DNA of 64,000 nucleotides from Fructobacillus broussonetiae (lineage in GTDB: Bacteria; Bacillota; Bacilli; Lactobacillales; Lactobacillaceae): the NCBI RefSeq assembly GCF_018437275.1, contig NZ_JAAMFK010000003.1, positions 62,001 to 126,000 on the forward strand, given 5' to 3'. The translations under genes were made by a program, and so were the position numbers. Position 1 is the first letter of the stretch; each line of letters begins with the position of its first letter. This document shows, piece by piece, positions 7,207 through 15,525 of this stretch. The notes under the pieces were generated by a model. That model ran no database searches, was not told the DNA's origin, and saw only the letters and a program-made list of their open reading frames with translations.

Positions 7207-8424
7207 TTAACGGTGGAACCAGAATGTGTCCAGGAAGCCACAGAAGACCAAAAAGGTCAAAATGACAAAGTGGAAAGTCAAGACCACAGCAAAAGCTTCC
7301 GTGAACTTGTTGTGTGGAATCTTATCCTTGTGCTTTCGCTTGAAGCGAATCCATGCGTCGTTTACCGCCATTCCAGTGGCGTGCATCAAACCGTAAACGA
7401 TGTAGAACCAAGTCAAGCCGTGCCAGAGTCCCATGGTCAACATGTTAACAAAGTAGGCAATCGTTGAAACGGTGTTACGGTTCTTAATCCACTTGTTCTT
7501 CAAGAACAAGAAGACAAAACGCATGAAGACGAAGTCACGGAACCAGAAGGAAAGTGACATGTGCCAGCGATTCCAGAATTCCTTGATGTTCTTTGAGCCG
7601 TAAGGCTTGTTGAAGTTGATTGGTGACTCGATTCCCATGACGTATGAAATCGCCAAGGCAAAGAGTGAGTAACCAGCAAAGTCAAAGAACAAGTACATTC
7701 CATATGAATAAGCAACCGGAATCAACCACCATGACAAGAGCATGCCGTGGTGGGCGTCAGACATTGCTTGGTTTTGGAAGTATGGGTAAATGATTTCGCC
7801 GAAGTAGTAAGACAAGATGAACTTGTATACAAATCCTAAGAACAACTTCTTCGTTGCTTCACCCAAAAGCTCAATGTAACGTGAACGCTCTGGGGCGACG
7901 GCCGCATCCTTTGCAAAGCGTGAGTAGCGGTCGATTGGTCCAGAAGACAACGTTGGCATGAAGAGCATGAAGCGCAAGAACATGATTGGGTTGAAGTCGT
8001 GGGTCACACCGTCACGTGTTTCGATGATCATTCCAACTGAACGGAAGGTCAAGTAAGAAATTCCGAGGAATCCAAAGAGTGACAACTGTGGCTTAAACAA
8101 GCCCGTTCCTGAAATTCGAACCAAAATAATTGGCAGAATGGAAAGGAAGGCTGCCAGGTAAAAGACCCAGGCCTTGTTGGCTTTCTTCCGGTAGGTGATG
8201 TATCCCCAAACCAAGAAGAACTGCCAGATGGAATAGCCGATTAAGGCGATTCCTTGATTAATGTAGTGCCCTTCGTCAAAGATTAAGAAGATAAAGGCCA
8301 GTGAGACCAGAATTTCATAAGTGACAAAGCGCTTTCCAAAGTACAACCCGATAGCAAGTGGCACGAGAGCGGCCAAGAGGTACAAGAAGTAGGTCGGATC
8401 TGCGTAAGGTTGTAAATTAAGCAT
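7207..8424 (-). CDS. dltB: DltB, MBOAT-family D-alanyl transferase
   Basis: A polytopic membrane O-acyltransferase of 405 residues. The MBOAT core includes the catalytic His in the motif WHGLTWFYIVYGLMHATG near the C-terminus, after NRWHMSLSFWFRDF. It accepts D-alanine from DltC on the inner face and passes it across the membrane. The ATG at 8424 is preferred over 8430 because GAGGTG is correctly spaced for it; it overlaps the dltA stop by 8 bases, implying translational coupling. Confidence 0.95.
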   Translation of the reverse strand: MLNLQPYADPTYFLYLLAALVPLAIGLYFGKRFVTYEILVSLAFIFLIFDEGHYINQGIALIGYSIWQFFLVWGYITYRKKANKAWVFYLAAFLSILPIILVRISGTGLFKPQLSLFGFLGISYLTFRSVGMIIETRDGVTHDFNPIMFLRFMLFMPTLSSGPIDRYSRFAKDAAVAPERSRYIELLGEATKKLFLGFVYKFILSYYFGEIIYPYFQNQAMSDAHHGMLLSWWLIPVAYSYGMYLFFDFAGYSLFALAISYVMGIESPINFNKPYGSKNIKEFWNRWHMSLSFWFRDFVFMRFVFLFLKNKWIKNRNTVSTIAYFVNMLTMGLWHGLTWFYIVYGLMHATGMAVNDAWIRFKRKHKDKIPHNKFTEAFAVVLTFHFVILTFLVFCGFLDTFWFHR

Positions 8425-9946
8425 TGCCATTCACCTCGGCAATCAATCCCTTAAGATCAATCTTACCGTTTTGAGTCAACGGCATTTGTTCACGGTAGAT
8501 GAAGCGGGATGGCATCATGTAAGGCATGATGATGTCCTTCAAGTCTTCCTTGATGGCATTCGTTAAGTCCATTGGCTTTTCAAAGTCGTTGTCCTTAGGA
8601 ACAACGATGGCCAAAAGTTGCTTAACATCCCCGTTTTGATCGTAACGTGGAACAGCGGCTGCTTGTTCAACCCATGATGATTGGGTCAAGTGCTGAGCAA
8701 CTTCTTCCAATTCGATTCGGAAGCCGTGCAACTTGATTTGGAAGTCCATACGTCCCTTGTAGTGCAAGAGTCCGTCTTCATCTTCGAAACACAAGTCACC
8801 AGTGCGGTAACCAGGCTCACCGTTTACTTCCAAGAAAGCAGCCTTTGTCTTTTCAGGGTTGTTCAAGTAACCCTTTGAAACAGCTGGTCCAGAAAGAACC
8901 AACTCACCGGATTCACCAGTTGGCAAGGTGTTTCCTTCCTTGTCCATGATGGTTGCCTTCATGTCTTCTTTCATGTAACCGATAGGCAACTTGTCGTACT
9001 TAGCAAGTACGTCATCCGTAATTTCCAAGGCTGAAACGGCAACGGTTGCTTCCGTTGGACCGTACGTGTTGTAAATCTTTGCTTGTGGGAAGCGTTCACG
9101 CAACTTCTTTGAAGTAGCAGAAGTCAACACTTCTCCACAGAACAAGAAGGTCTTCAAATTTGGATAGTTATCCGCGTTGAAGTCTGGTGAAAGCAAAGCC
9201 ACGTTTGCAAATGATGGTGTTGAAACCCAACGGTCCAATTCCATCTTTGGCAAAGCTTCAAAGAGTTGCTTAAAGTCGTCAGCCACTTCCTTTGGCAAGG
9301 CCTTCATAACCCCACCAGCCAATAAAGCGCCGGCCCATGACATAACGGATACGTCAAATGAGAACGGTGTTTGGGCCAAGATGTTTTGACCATCCCCCAA
9401 ATCGAAGTCGTCAGACAACATCCAATTAATGTAAGAAAGTGCATTCTTGTGTGAAATCTGAACACCCTTTGGCTTACCGGTTGTACCGGAGGTAAAGATG
9501 ATGTAGTAGTTATCATCTCCCAATACAGGGTGTGTGAGTTCGTAATCCTTACCAGCAGTAAAGGCTTGCTTCAATTCGTCGCCCTGGAAGACAGGAACGG
9601 AATCGATGGCCATTGGCAATTCGTCCAATGCAATCACTGCGGCTGGTTGACCGATTTCCAAAATGTTTTCGATTCGGTCATTTGTTGAGTCCTTGTCGAC
9701 TGGCGCATAGGCGTGACCAGACTTAACAGCTGCCAAGAAGGCGGCAACCATTTCAAATTGGTGACCACCAAAGACCATGATTGGCGCCTTAGGAGCTAAG
9801 TTTTGTTCATCTAAGTACGCAGCAAGTGAATCTGAGTAAGCCTTCAATTCACCGTAAGTGTGCGTGTTACCCATTTCGTCATAGGCAATTTTGTCGGGGT
9901 TTTCGAGCGCGAAAGCGTCGATATGCTTGTAAATATTTTCAATCAT
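8417..9946 (-). CDS. dltA: D-alanine:DltC ligase DltA
   Basis: A 509-residue adenylate-forming enzyme that activates D-alanine with ATP and loads it onto DltC. It shows the P-loop-like motif FTSGTTGKPKG, the core motif YNTYGPTEATV, the motif YRTGD and the C-terminal lysine region NGKIDLKGL. It follows dltX by 12 bases. Confidence 0.96.
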   Translation of the reverse strand: MIENIYKHIDAFALENPDKIAYDEMGNTHTYGELKAYSDSLAAYLDEQNLAPKAPIMVFGGHQFEMVAAFLAAVKSGHAYAPVDKDSTNDRIENILEIGQPAAVIALDELPMAIDSVPVFQGDELKQAFTAGKDYELTHPVLGDDNYYIIFTSGTTGKPKGVQISHKNALSYINWMLSDDFDLGDGQNILAQTPFSFDVSVMSWAGALLAGGVMKALPKEVADDFKQLFEALPKMELDRWVSTPSFANVALLSPDFNADNYPNLKTFLFCGEVLTSATSKKLRERFPQAKIYNTYGPTEATVAVSALEITDDVLAKYDKLPIGYMKEDMKATIMDKEGNTLPTGESGELVLSGPAVSKGYLNNPEKTKAAFLEVNGEPGYRTGDLCFEDEDGLLHYKGRMDFQIKLHGFRIELEEVAQHLTQSSWVEQAAAVPRYDQNGDVKQLLAIVVPKDNDFEKPMDLTNAIKEDLKDIIMPYMMPSRFIYREQMPLTQNGKIDLKGLIAEVNGNA

Positions 9947-9958
9947 TATTTAAACCTC

Positions 9959-10099
9959 TTAGAACTCGTTATAAATAAAGTGTCCACCGGTTACACCAGA
10001 GTAGCCGTATAAGTATATCAAAAACAACATGATCAAAAAGTAGACCAGGGTTTTCGTGACAAAGGCAACCCAAGGCCTTTTTATGAAGCGTTGAAACAT
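9959..10099 (-). CDS. dltX: DltX, small membrane component of D-alanylation
   Basis: A 46-residue ORF immediately upstream of dltA. A single transmembrane helix (about 11-31) is followed by the family-specific C-terminal motif, here GYSGVTGGHFIYNEF. DltX is required for D-alanylation and its extracytoplasmic C-terminal motif, including the Tyr at position 43, has been implicated in carrying or shuttling D-Ala between DltB and DltD. A purine-rich GGGGG tract lies upstream of the ATG. It is the first gene of the dlt operon. Confidence 0.93.
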   Translation of the reverse strand: MFQRFIKRPWVAFVTKTLVYFLIMLFLIYLYGYSGVTGGHFIYNEF

Positions 10100-10118
10100 C
10101 GCGTCATGCCCCCAAATT

Positions 10119-10138
10119 CAATCTAATTAGTGTATAAT
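10119..10138 (+). promoter_or_regulatory. Rightward promoter of the EIIC-like operon, half of a mirrored pair
   Basis: CAATCTAATT is followed by AGTG and the -10 element TATAAT (10133-10138). No -35 consensus is seen. The same 10-base element precedes the -10 of the dlt promoter on the other strand, so both probably bind one activator. Confidence 0.6.
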
Positions 10139-10181
10139 TAGCGGCATAAGCACCACTAAGTTACAGTAAAATACTCCGCCT

Positions 10182-10202
10182 ATTATAGCACAAATTAGAT
10201 TG
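10182..10202 (-). promoter_or_regulatory. Leftward promoter of dltXABCD, half of a mirrored pair
   Basis: On the minus strand CAATCTAATT is followed by TGTGC and TATAAT (10187-10182), giving an extended -10 without a -35 consensus. Predicted start points (about 10175 here, about 10145 for the opposite promoter) face each other, so the two 5' leaders would be complementary over about 30 bases. Confidence 0.6.
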
Positions 10203-10245
10203 CTGTATAGGCGGTCTGATTAGCTCAAGGACAAAGAAGGTACCG

Positions 10246-11469
10246 ATGTTTCAAAGAAGTTTCAAAAAATTGGCCGAGTTGGATTTGACTTTTTCAAAAC
10301 TACTGCCTGTAAACACTTTATTTGCAGCTTTTAAAAAAATGGTCCCGCTCGTTATTATTAACGTTTACTTACATCTTTTCTTAAAGCTGTTTTTGGATCG
10401 AAGCGCGTTGATTCCCGCTGTCTTCCACATTAAGTTACGGCCAATGCCCTTCTACCAAGGAATGCTCTTTTTGACCGCTGCCTTCGACTACTTGGTCATC
10501 GCCTTCGTCATGGCTTTGTGGACAAAGAGCTACTTAAATCGGAAGTTACAAGTTTACGGTTATCAAAAAGACGAGCTGCTGCCCGTCTTAATCAACTTCG
10601 CTCTGGCGCTATCATACGGCTTTGCAACTTATAGTTACGCCAGCCAGTCAGCCATTCACATCATTATCGTCATCGCGCTCACTTATTTGGCTAACCTCTC
10701 TTTTGTTGGACTGACTCGTTTGACTAAGGGAAAGCTCGCCGACTTCGGCTTTGCCTATCTCTTGTGGGGCGCCATCGTTCTTGGCCTCGTTTCCCTCTTA
10801 TATAGCCACTTGCCAAAGTTGCTGATTTCAAACAGTTATGCGGACTTCTTCTCGCAGACCTTCTTTGCGCACTGGTACGGCCTGTTACTCGCTGCCATTG
10901 TCGCCCCAATCCTCTTTGTGCTCGGCTTTGCCGTTCCGATGGATTTAACGGCTGCTTCCATGGATCTTTCCCAAGTAAACAGCAACATGAACGCCGTTTA
11001 CCAGGCAGTGATGGCCCAGTTACCATACCCAGCAAACCCCTACTCCGTTTTGACAACGGCCGCCATGCTCGGCGGAACGGGAGCGGCTTTGGGATTGGTC
11101 ATCGTCTTGGTTCTGCAACAAAATAAGAAGACAAGGCGACTCGGTCTCTTTGCTTTCTTACCTGCCATCTTTGATTCATCAAAAATCTTGGCATACGGTT
11201 ACCCGCTATTTCTACGGCCACTCATGCTCGTTCCAATGATTTTGGCCTCCGTCTTCGGCACGGTGTTCACCACCTGGTTCATTCTAGCCGGATGGGTTCG
11301 CCCAACCGTTTTTGCCGTGCCGAACAGCACGCCACACATTCTTCTGTCCTTCTTCGCATCACAGACGCCCTACCGCTCACTAGCGGTGACGCTCATTGTT
11401 TTACTCGTGTCGGTACTCATTTACTGGCCATTTGTAAAAGCGGACAAGTTAGGAGGCCAGTATGAATAA
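10246..11469 (+). CDS. Degenerate PTS EIIC-like membrane protein
   Basis: A 407-residue polytopic membrane protein with about ten hydrophobic segments. The C-terminal half (residues 255-330) resembles EIIC of the lactose/cellobiose PTS family: YPANPYSVL..GGTGAALGLVIVL and FLPAIFDSSKILAYGYPLFLRP. In working EIICs the latter segment reads N-I-x-E-P with a conserved Glu in the sugar site; here it is D-S-S-K (310-313). No EIIA or EIIB gene is near. It probably does not phosphorylate sugar and may have been recruited for another envelope role. It is the first gene of a rightward operon divergent from dlt, overlapping the next gene by 8 bases. Confidence 0.7.
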   Translation: MFQRSFKKLAELDLTFSKLLPVNTLFAAFKKMVPLVIINVYLHLFLKLFLDRSALIPAVFHIKLRPMPFYQGMLFLTAAFDYLVIAFVMALWTKSYLNRKLQVYGYQKDELLPVLINFALALSYGFATYSYASQSAIHIIIVIALTYLANLSFVGLTRLTKGKLADFGFAYLLWGAIVLGLVSLLYSHLPKLLISNSYADFFSQTFFAHWYGLLLAAIVAPILFVLGFAVPMDLTAASMDLSQVNSNMNAVYQAVMAQLPYPANPYSVLTTAAMLGGTGAALGLVIVLVLQQNKKTRRLGLFAFLPAIFDSSKILAYGYPLFLRPLMLVPMILASVFGTVFTTWFILAGWVRPTVFAVPNSTPHILLSFFASQTPYRSLAVTLIVLLVSVLIYWPFVKADKLGGQYE

Positions 11470-12406
11470 GTTGAAAGCTTTAATGAAGAAAACCGTTACT
11501 TCTATTCATCGCCTGCCAAAATCCGGCAAAGTCGCCTTAATTTTGGCCATCGCATTCGTGGCCGTTCTTGGTATTCTTGGCCGCATGTGGATGTTAACGG
11601 AGCACCAAAACGACCGGGCCATCCAGAAGGCGCGAATGGAACCGGTTATTTTCATCCCGGGTTCTTCAGCAACCATCCGTCGTTTCGACGATTTAATTGA
11701 TACGTTGAACTCACAGGATAAATCAAACGACAACCACTCGGTTTTGAAGGTTCAGGTCGAAAAAGATGGTTCGCTCACCTATTCCGGTCACTTGACCAAG
11801 TCCAACCGACAGCCCTTCATCGTCGTTGGTTTCGTTAATAACGATGATAACTACCCAACCATTCAGGCCGATTCTCAGGCCTTGGGCCGCGTGATGTCTG
11901 ACCTGCAAAGCAAGTACCACTTCCGTAACTTCTCTTCCATCGGTCACTCAAACGGTGGCTTGATTTGGACGGACTACCTGGAAAACTACTACTCAAGCCA
12001 AAGCTTCCACATCCGTACGTTGATGACCTTGGGAACACCATTTAACTTCAACGAATCATCAACAACCAAGAAGACGACGATGTTAAACGACTTCATCGAA
12101 GGATCAGATAACCTACCAAAGGATTTGAACGTATACTCCGTTGCCGGATCCGATGACTACACAGACGATGGTACAGTCAATGTCCAGTCGGTCTTGACCG
12201 GTAAGTACATCTTCCAAAAGAAGGTGGCCAAGTACACGCAAACCACGGTTTCCGGGGACAACGCTTCCCACTACTGGTTGCCAGAAAACCCCGAGGTCGT
12301 GAACTTAATCCGTGAGCTCATTCTTCAAAACAAGGGAAAGAACCCACGAAATAACACCAACAAGTTGAAGGATGAATCCAACAAAAACGATCGTCCAGAG
12401 AACTAA
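11462..12406 (+). CDS. Membrane-anchored alpha/beta hydrolase of the DUF915 family
   Basis: A 314-residue protein. An N-terminal transmembrane segment (about 24-45) leaves an extracellular alpha/beta-hydrolase domain with the oxyanion region FIPGSSAT, the nucleophile elbow GHSNGG (Ser163), an acidic region SVAGSDDYTDDG and a C-terminal His in ASHYWL. DUF915 hydrolases of lactic acid bacteria are extracytoplasmic esterase-like proteins with poorly known substrates. AGGAGG precedes the ATG, inside the end of the EIIC-like gene. The C-terminal tail is rich in Asn and Lys. Confidence 0.85.
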   Translation: MNKLKALMKKTVTSIHRLPKSGKVALILAIAFVAVLGILGRMWMLTEHQNDRAIQKARMEPVIFIPGSSATIRRFDDLIDTLNSQDKSNDNHSVLKVQVEKDGSLTYSGHLTKSNRQPFIVVGFVNNDDNYPTIQADSQALGRVMSDLQSKYHFRNFSSIGHSNGGLIWTDYLENYYSSQSFHIRTLMTLGTPFNFNESSTTKKTTMLNDFIEGSDNLPKDLNVYSVAGSDDYTDDGTVNVQSVLTGKYIFQKKVAKYTQTTVSGDNASHYWLPENPEVVNLIRELILQNKGKNPRNNTNKLKDESNKNDRPEN

Positions 12407-12431
12407 TCAAGCTCGAAGGGAGGGTTTGACT

Positions 12432-13301
12432 TTGACAGTAAAAAACAGCGGATGGAAGAAAACCCTTCTTGGTATGGTGCTTTCATTGTTCGTTCTACTG
12501 GCGTTCGGGCCATTCGCCTCGGCCGACGACCCGAGTCAGATTAAGCCAGATGGTGAAAACCCGTTCATCACGGACCGAGCCAAAGTACTGACAGCGGATA
12601 CAAGCCAACTTATTAACCAGCAAAACCAACGGGCGGAAAGTGACGAAAAGCAACCGCAAATCGCCATCTTGACCGTTGATTCGACTGATGGCATGTCGAT
12701 TGCGGACTTCACCAACGAACTGACGCTTGGGAAAAATTGGAAGGTCGGATCGAAAAAAGAAAACAACGGTATCCTGATTGTCTTTGCCAAAAACGGCGGC
12801 CAGAACAAGATTCGCGTGGCCACCGGGACAGGTGCTGAAGCTTACCTGCCCGACGGAAAGATTCACCAGCTCTTCGTCAAGAATCAGGACAATTTGAAGT
12901 CCCAGGACATGGCCAAAGTCGACCAAGGGATTCGCCAGCTGATTCAAGACATCGAAGCTTCGTACAACCAAGCCCTTGGTGGTGAAACGGAGAAGAAAAA
13001 TCCCTTCCAATCAGCGCCCTCAGGATTGATTGCCTTCATTCTCGTCATACTTGCCATTCTGCTCGTGATTGTGATTGTCTTGGTCTTGAAATCATTAGGC
13101 CGCTATCAGGGCCAATCTCAGCGCCCCGGTTCTGCAAGACACTCGAGCGGAGCCAGCGGTTTCTTCTGGGGCTGGTTGATTGGTGATTTACTTTCATCCG
13201 GAAGCCGGCACAGCTACTATGACGATGACGACGACCACTTCGGTGGTGGCGGTGGCTTCGGCGGAGGCGGCGACTTTGGCGGTGGCGGGTCTGACTTTTG
13301 A
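12432..13301 (+). CDS. TPM-domain (YgcG-like) membrane protein with glycine-rich tail
   Basis: A 289-residue protein. The first 31 residues form a signal peptide ending near FASA. The TPM domain spans about 35-190 (NPFITDRAKVL, then GILIVFAKNGG and RVATGTGAEAYLPDG). A hydrophobic helix follows at about 205-232, and the tail is a glycine-rich FGGGGGFGGGGDFGGGG stretch after an Asp cluster. TPM proteins frequently pair with LemA, as here. The TTG at 12432 is chosen because AGGGAGG ends 8 bases upstream; the longer ATG reading at 12372 lies inside the preceding gene. The biochemical role is unknown; links to envelope stress are inference. Confidence 0.82.
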   Translation: MTVKNSGWKKTLLGMVLSLFVLLAFGPFASADDPSQIKPDGENPFITDRAKVLTADTSQLINQQNQRAESDEKQPQIAILTVDSTDGMSIADFTNELTLGKNWKVGSKKENNGILIVFAKNGGQNKIRVATGTGAEAYLPDGKIHQLFVKNQDNLKSQDMAKVDQGIRQLIQDIEASYNQALGGETEKKNPFQSAPSGLIAFILVILAILLVIVIVLVLKSLGRYQGQSQRPGSARHSSGASGFFWGWLIGDLLSSGSRHSYYDDDDDHFGGGGGFGGGGDFGGGGSDF

Positions 13302-13302
13302 C

Positions 13303-13332
13303 TTGCTTAACGTAAAAGACTTCCAATAGAAT
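13303..13332 (+). promoter_or_regulatory. Possible promoter of the lemA gene
   Basis: TTGCTT (13303-13308) and TAGAAT (13327-13332) are 18 bases apart. No terminator separates the two genes, so this would be an internal promoter. Confidence 0.45.
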
Positions 13333-13370
13333 AAACGCGTATCATCATTCAAAAAGAAAAGGAAAATACT

Positions 13371-13997
13371 ATGACTGTGATTAACGAAAACACACCCTTC
13401 TACAAGAAGCGCGGTGTTCAGGTAACGGCCGGAATCGTGGCCGTCTTCTTGATCCTCATCATGATGTTCGTTTCATCATCAAACGGATTGAACAAACAAG
13501 AACAAAACGTCGATGCGGCAACCGGTGAGATTCAAACCGCCTTGCAAAACCGTGCGGACTTGATTCCAAACCTGGTAAACGCCGTTAAGGGTGCCCAGGG
13601 ACAAGAATCGGCCATCTACGGTAAGATTGCCGATGCACGTACCCAGTACAACCAGGCTAAGCAGTCATACGACAACGCTTCGAGTCAAGATAAGAAGACC
13701 TCTGCCATGCAGGGACAGGACCGTGCCTTTAACTTGATGGTTTCAACCATTCAAGAAAACTACCCGGATTTGAAGTCTTCTGACCAGATGGGGACGTTGA
13801 TGGCTCAAATTGAAGGGGCAAACAACCGCGTCACTTACGAACGTAAGAAGTACAACCAAGCGGTTCAAGATTACAACAACAAGGTTGTGTCCTTCCCATC
13901 ATCATTGGTTGCTGGTATGACCGGTCATTCTAAAATGGCTTACTACCAAGCGGACGAAAGTGCACAGAAAAATCCAACGGTTGACTTCAGTAAGTAA
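13371..13997 (+). CDS. lemA: LemA family protein
   Basis: A 208-residue LemA protein. An N-terminal transmembrane helix (about 17-35) precedes an alpha-helical domain with the family signature LQNRADLIPNLVNAVKG near residue 57. LemA proteins are membrane-bound four-helix proteins found beside TPM-domain partners; their function is not settled. AAAAGGAAAA precedes the ATG. It closes the rightward gene set and is followed by two hairpin terminators. Confidence 0.92.
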   Translation: MTVINENTPFYKKRGVQVTAGIVAVFLILIMMFVSSSNGLNKQEQNVDAATGEIQTALQNRADLIPNLVNAVKGAQGQESAIYGKIADARTQYNQAKQSYDNASSQDKKTSAMQGQDRAFNLMVSTIQENYPDLKSSDQMGTLMAQIEGANNRVTYERKKYNQAVQDYNNKVVSFPSSLVAGMTGHSKMAYYQADESAQKNPTVDFSK

Positions 13998-14014
13998 GTC
14001 AGTACAATTCTAAG

Positions 14015-14039
14015 AAACCCGCTTTATAGCGGGTTTTTC
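14015..14039 (+). terminator. Terminator after lemA
   Basis: AACCCGC/GCGGGTT hairpin with a T-run. Confidence 0.85.
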
Positions 14040-14064
14040 TAATGCAGTTGAATTAAAAATGAGA

Positions 14065-14096
14065 AAAAAAGCCCGGACCATCTGGCCCGGGCTTTT
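14065..14096. terminator. Second hairpin terminator after lemA
   Basis: AAAAGCCCGG pairs with CCGGGCTTTT; A- and T-runs on either side make it bidirectional. It backs up the hairpin 27 bases upstream. Confidence 0.75.
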
Positions 14097-14408
14097 CCCA
14101 TTCTCTCATAAAGAATAATTCTACTTTACTAAAGAAAGCTTAAAAAGGCAAGGAAATTTTAAACGAAAATTAAATAATGCAGGATTAGGAAATTCAACAC
14201 AATGAGTAAACTCTGCCACTATCAGTTTCTTTTGATTGTAAGTCCCCCATCTGTGCTTAAGTAAACCTAATTTATCTTGCTTATTTTAAAAATTTTAACT
14301 TATTCCGAATAGTAATACAAAAAGTGGATTTTTATATAGTAAAATGCTATAATTATTTGTCTAATATTTGACTAATTCATAACAATAAGAACGCTATTGG
14401 AGGCTTTT
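14097..14408. other. AT-rich intergenic region with the promoter of the AEC/dehydrogenase operon
   Basis: About 310 bases without a credible ORF. TATAAT at 14348-14353 with a weak TGGATT at 14325-14330 is the probable promoter. A short palindrome AGAATAATTCT lies at 14112-14122. Nothing else is recognised; an unannotated small RNA cannot be excluded. Confidence 0.4.
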
Positions 14409-15482
14409 ATGAATATTGTAGATTCAATTCAAAAAGTCGTAACCAACGCCTCAATCATCGGTGCCATTGTTGCAACAATCGGTACGATTTTGTTGGGTTA
14501 CTGGTTGCGCAAGACGGACCGTTTGAAGGAAGGTGCCGTTAAGACGTTGACTGCTGTCACAATGACAGTTGCATTGCCACTCTTGGCTTTCAACTCATTC
14601 ATGACGCCCTTGAACCAAAAGACTTTGGAACAAGGAATGTCAGTTTTGATCTGGGGATTGTTGATTTACATCATCTTGATCATTACGATGCCTTGGTTGT
14701 ACGCCAAGTACGGTAAGGACGAAAAGGATGTCTTGGGTGTCTTGACGTCATTTGGTTCAACGACCTTCTTCGGAATGCCAATTGTTGGTGCCGTTTACGG
14801 TGCTAAGGGTGTCATGTACGCCTCAATCTTTAACATTGGTTACCGTGTCTTCTTGTACTCATACGCTTACATCAAGATGTCAGGTCAACAATTGAAGGGT
14901 GAACACATCAAGAAGATGTTGTTGAACCCAATTGTTATTGCAACCTTCCTCGGACTCTTCTTGTGGTTGGTTCAAAACGCCGCACCACAAGTTGCTGTAT
15001 CCGTAACGAACGCTACAACTGGAAAGACGGCAATTCAACACGTTGCCTTCTTCCGTTTGGACGCGACGATGCCATACCTCTACTCATGGTTTAAGATTTT
15101 GGCTTCATTGGCCTCACCACTTGCCTGGTTGGCCATCGGTGCAAACTTGGCACAAATGTCATTCGGTGAAGCATTGAAGAACAAGACGGCTTGGTACTAC
15201 TCATTTAACAAGGTCATCATCGTTCCTGTTATCATGATTGTTCTCTTGGTTGTGACGTCATCAATGGGCATCTTGCCAGTTGACCACATCGCTTTGGCAA
15301 CAATGGTTATTATGATGGCAACGCCAGTTGCGACCGTTGCGGTTAACTACGCAATGGCCTTCAACCGCCAATCATTGATGGCATCAAACACGTCACTTAT
15401 TTCAACCATCTTCGCGACGGTTGCTATCCCAGTTTGGATCATCATTGTTCAACTCTTGGGTGACATGCCACTCTTCAAATAA
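14409..15482 (+). CDS. AEC-family (auxin efflux carrier/malate permease) transporter
   Basis: A 357-residue polytopic membrane protein with about ten helices, of the AEC family whose bacterial members include malate and lactate permeases. Features are an early MTVALPLLAFNSF segment, FFGMPIVGAVYG in the middle and TPVATVAVNYAMAF near the end. The ATG at 14409 follows GGAGG by 5 bases. It is followed at 43 bases by a D-2-hydroxyacid dehydrogenase, suggesting transport of a 2-hydroxy- or 2-oxo-acid used or made by that enzyme; the substrate is inference. Confidence 0.85.
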   Translation: MNIVDSIQKVVTNASIIGAIVATIGTILLGYWLRKTDRLKEGAVKTLTAVTMTVALPLLAFNSFMTPLNQKTLEQGMSVLIWGLLIYIILIITMPWLYAKYGKDEKDVLGVLTSFGSTTFFGMPIVGAVYGAKGVMYASIFNIGYRVFLYSYAYIKMSGQQLKGEHIKKMLLNPIVIATFLGLFLWLVQNAAPQVAVSVTNATTGKTAIQHVAFFRLDATMPYLYSWFKILASLASPLAWLAIGANLAQMSFGEALKNKTAWYYSFNKVIIVPVIMIVLLVVTSSMGILPVDHIALATMVIMMATPVATVAVNYAMAFNRQSLMASNTSLISTIFATVAIPVWIIIVQLLGDMPLFK

Positions 15483-15525
15483 TCAAATAAACTCTCTCAT
15501 TTAAGAACTTTCATAGGAGGCCAAA

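Noticed and set aside
12372-12431. Longer start for the TPM-domain protein
   Set aside because: It lies in the end of the preceding gene without a ribosome site, whereas the TTG at 12432 has a strong one and begins a proper signal peptide.
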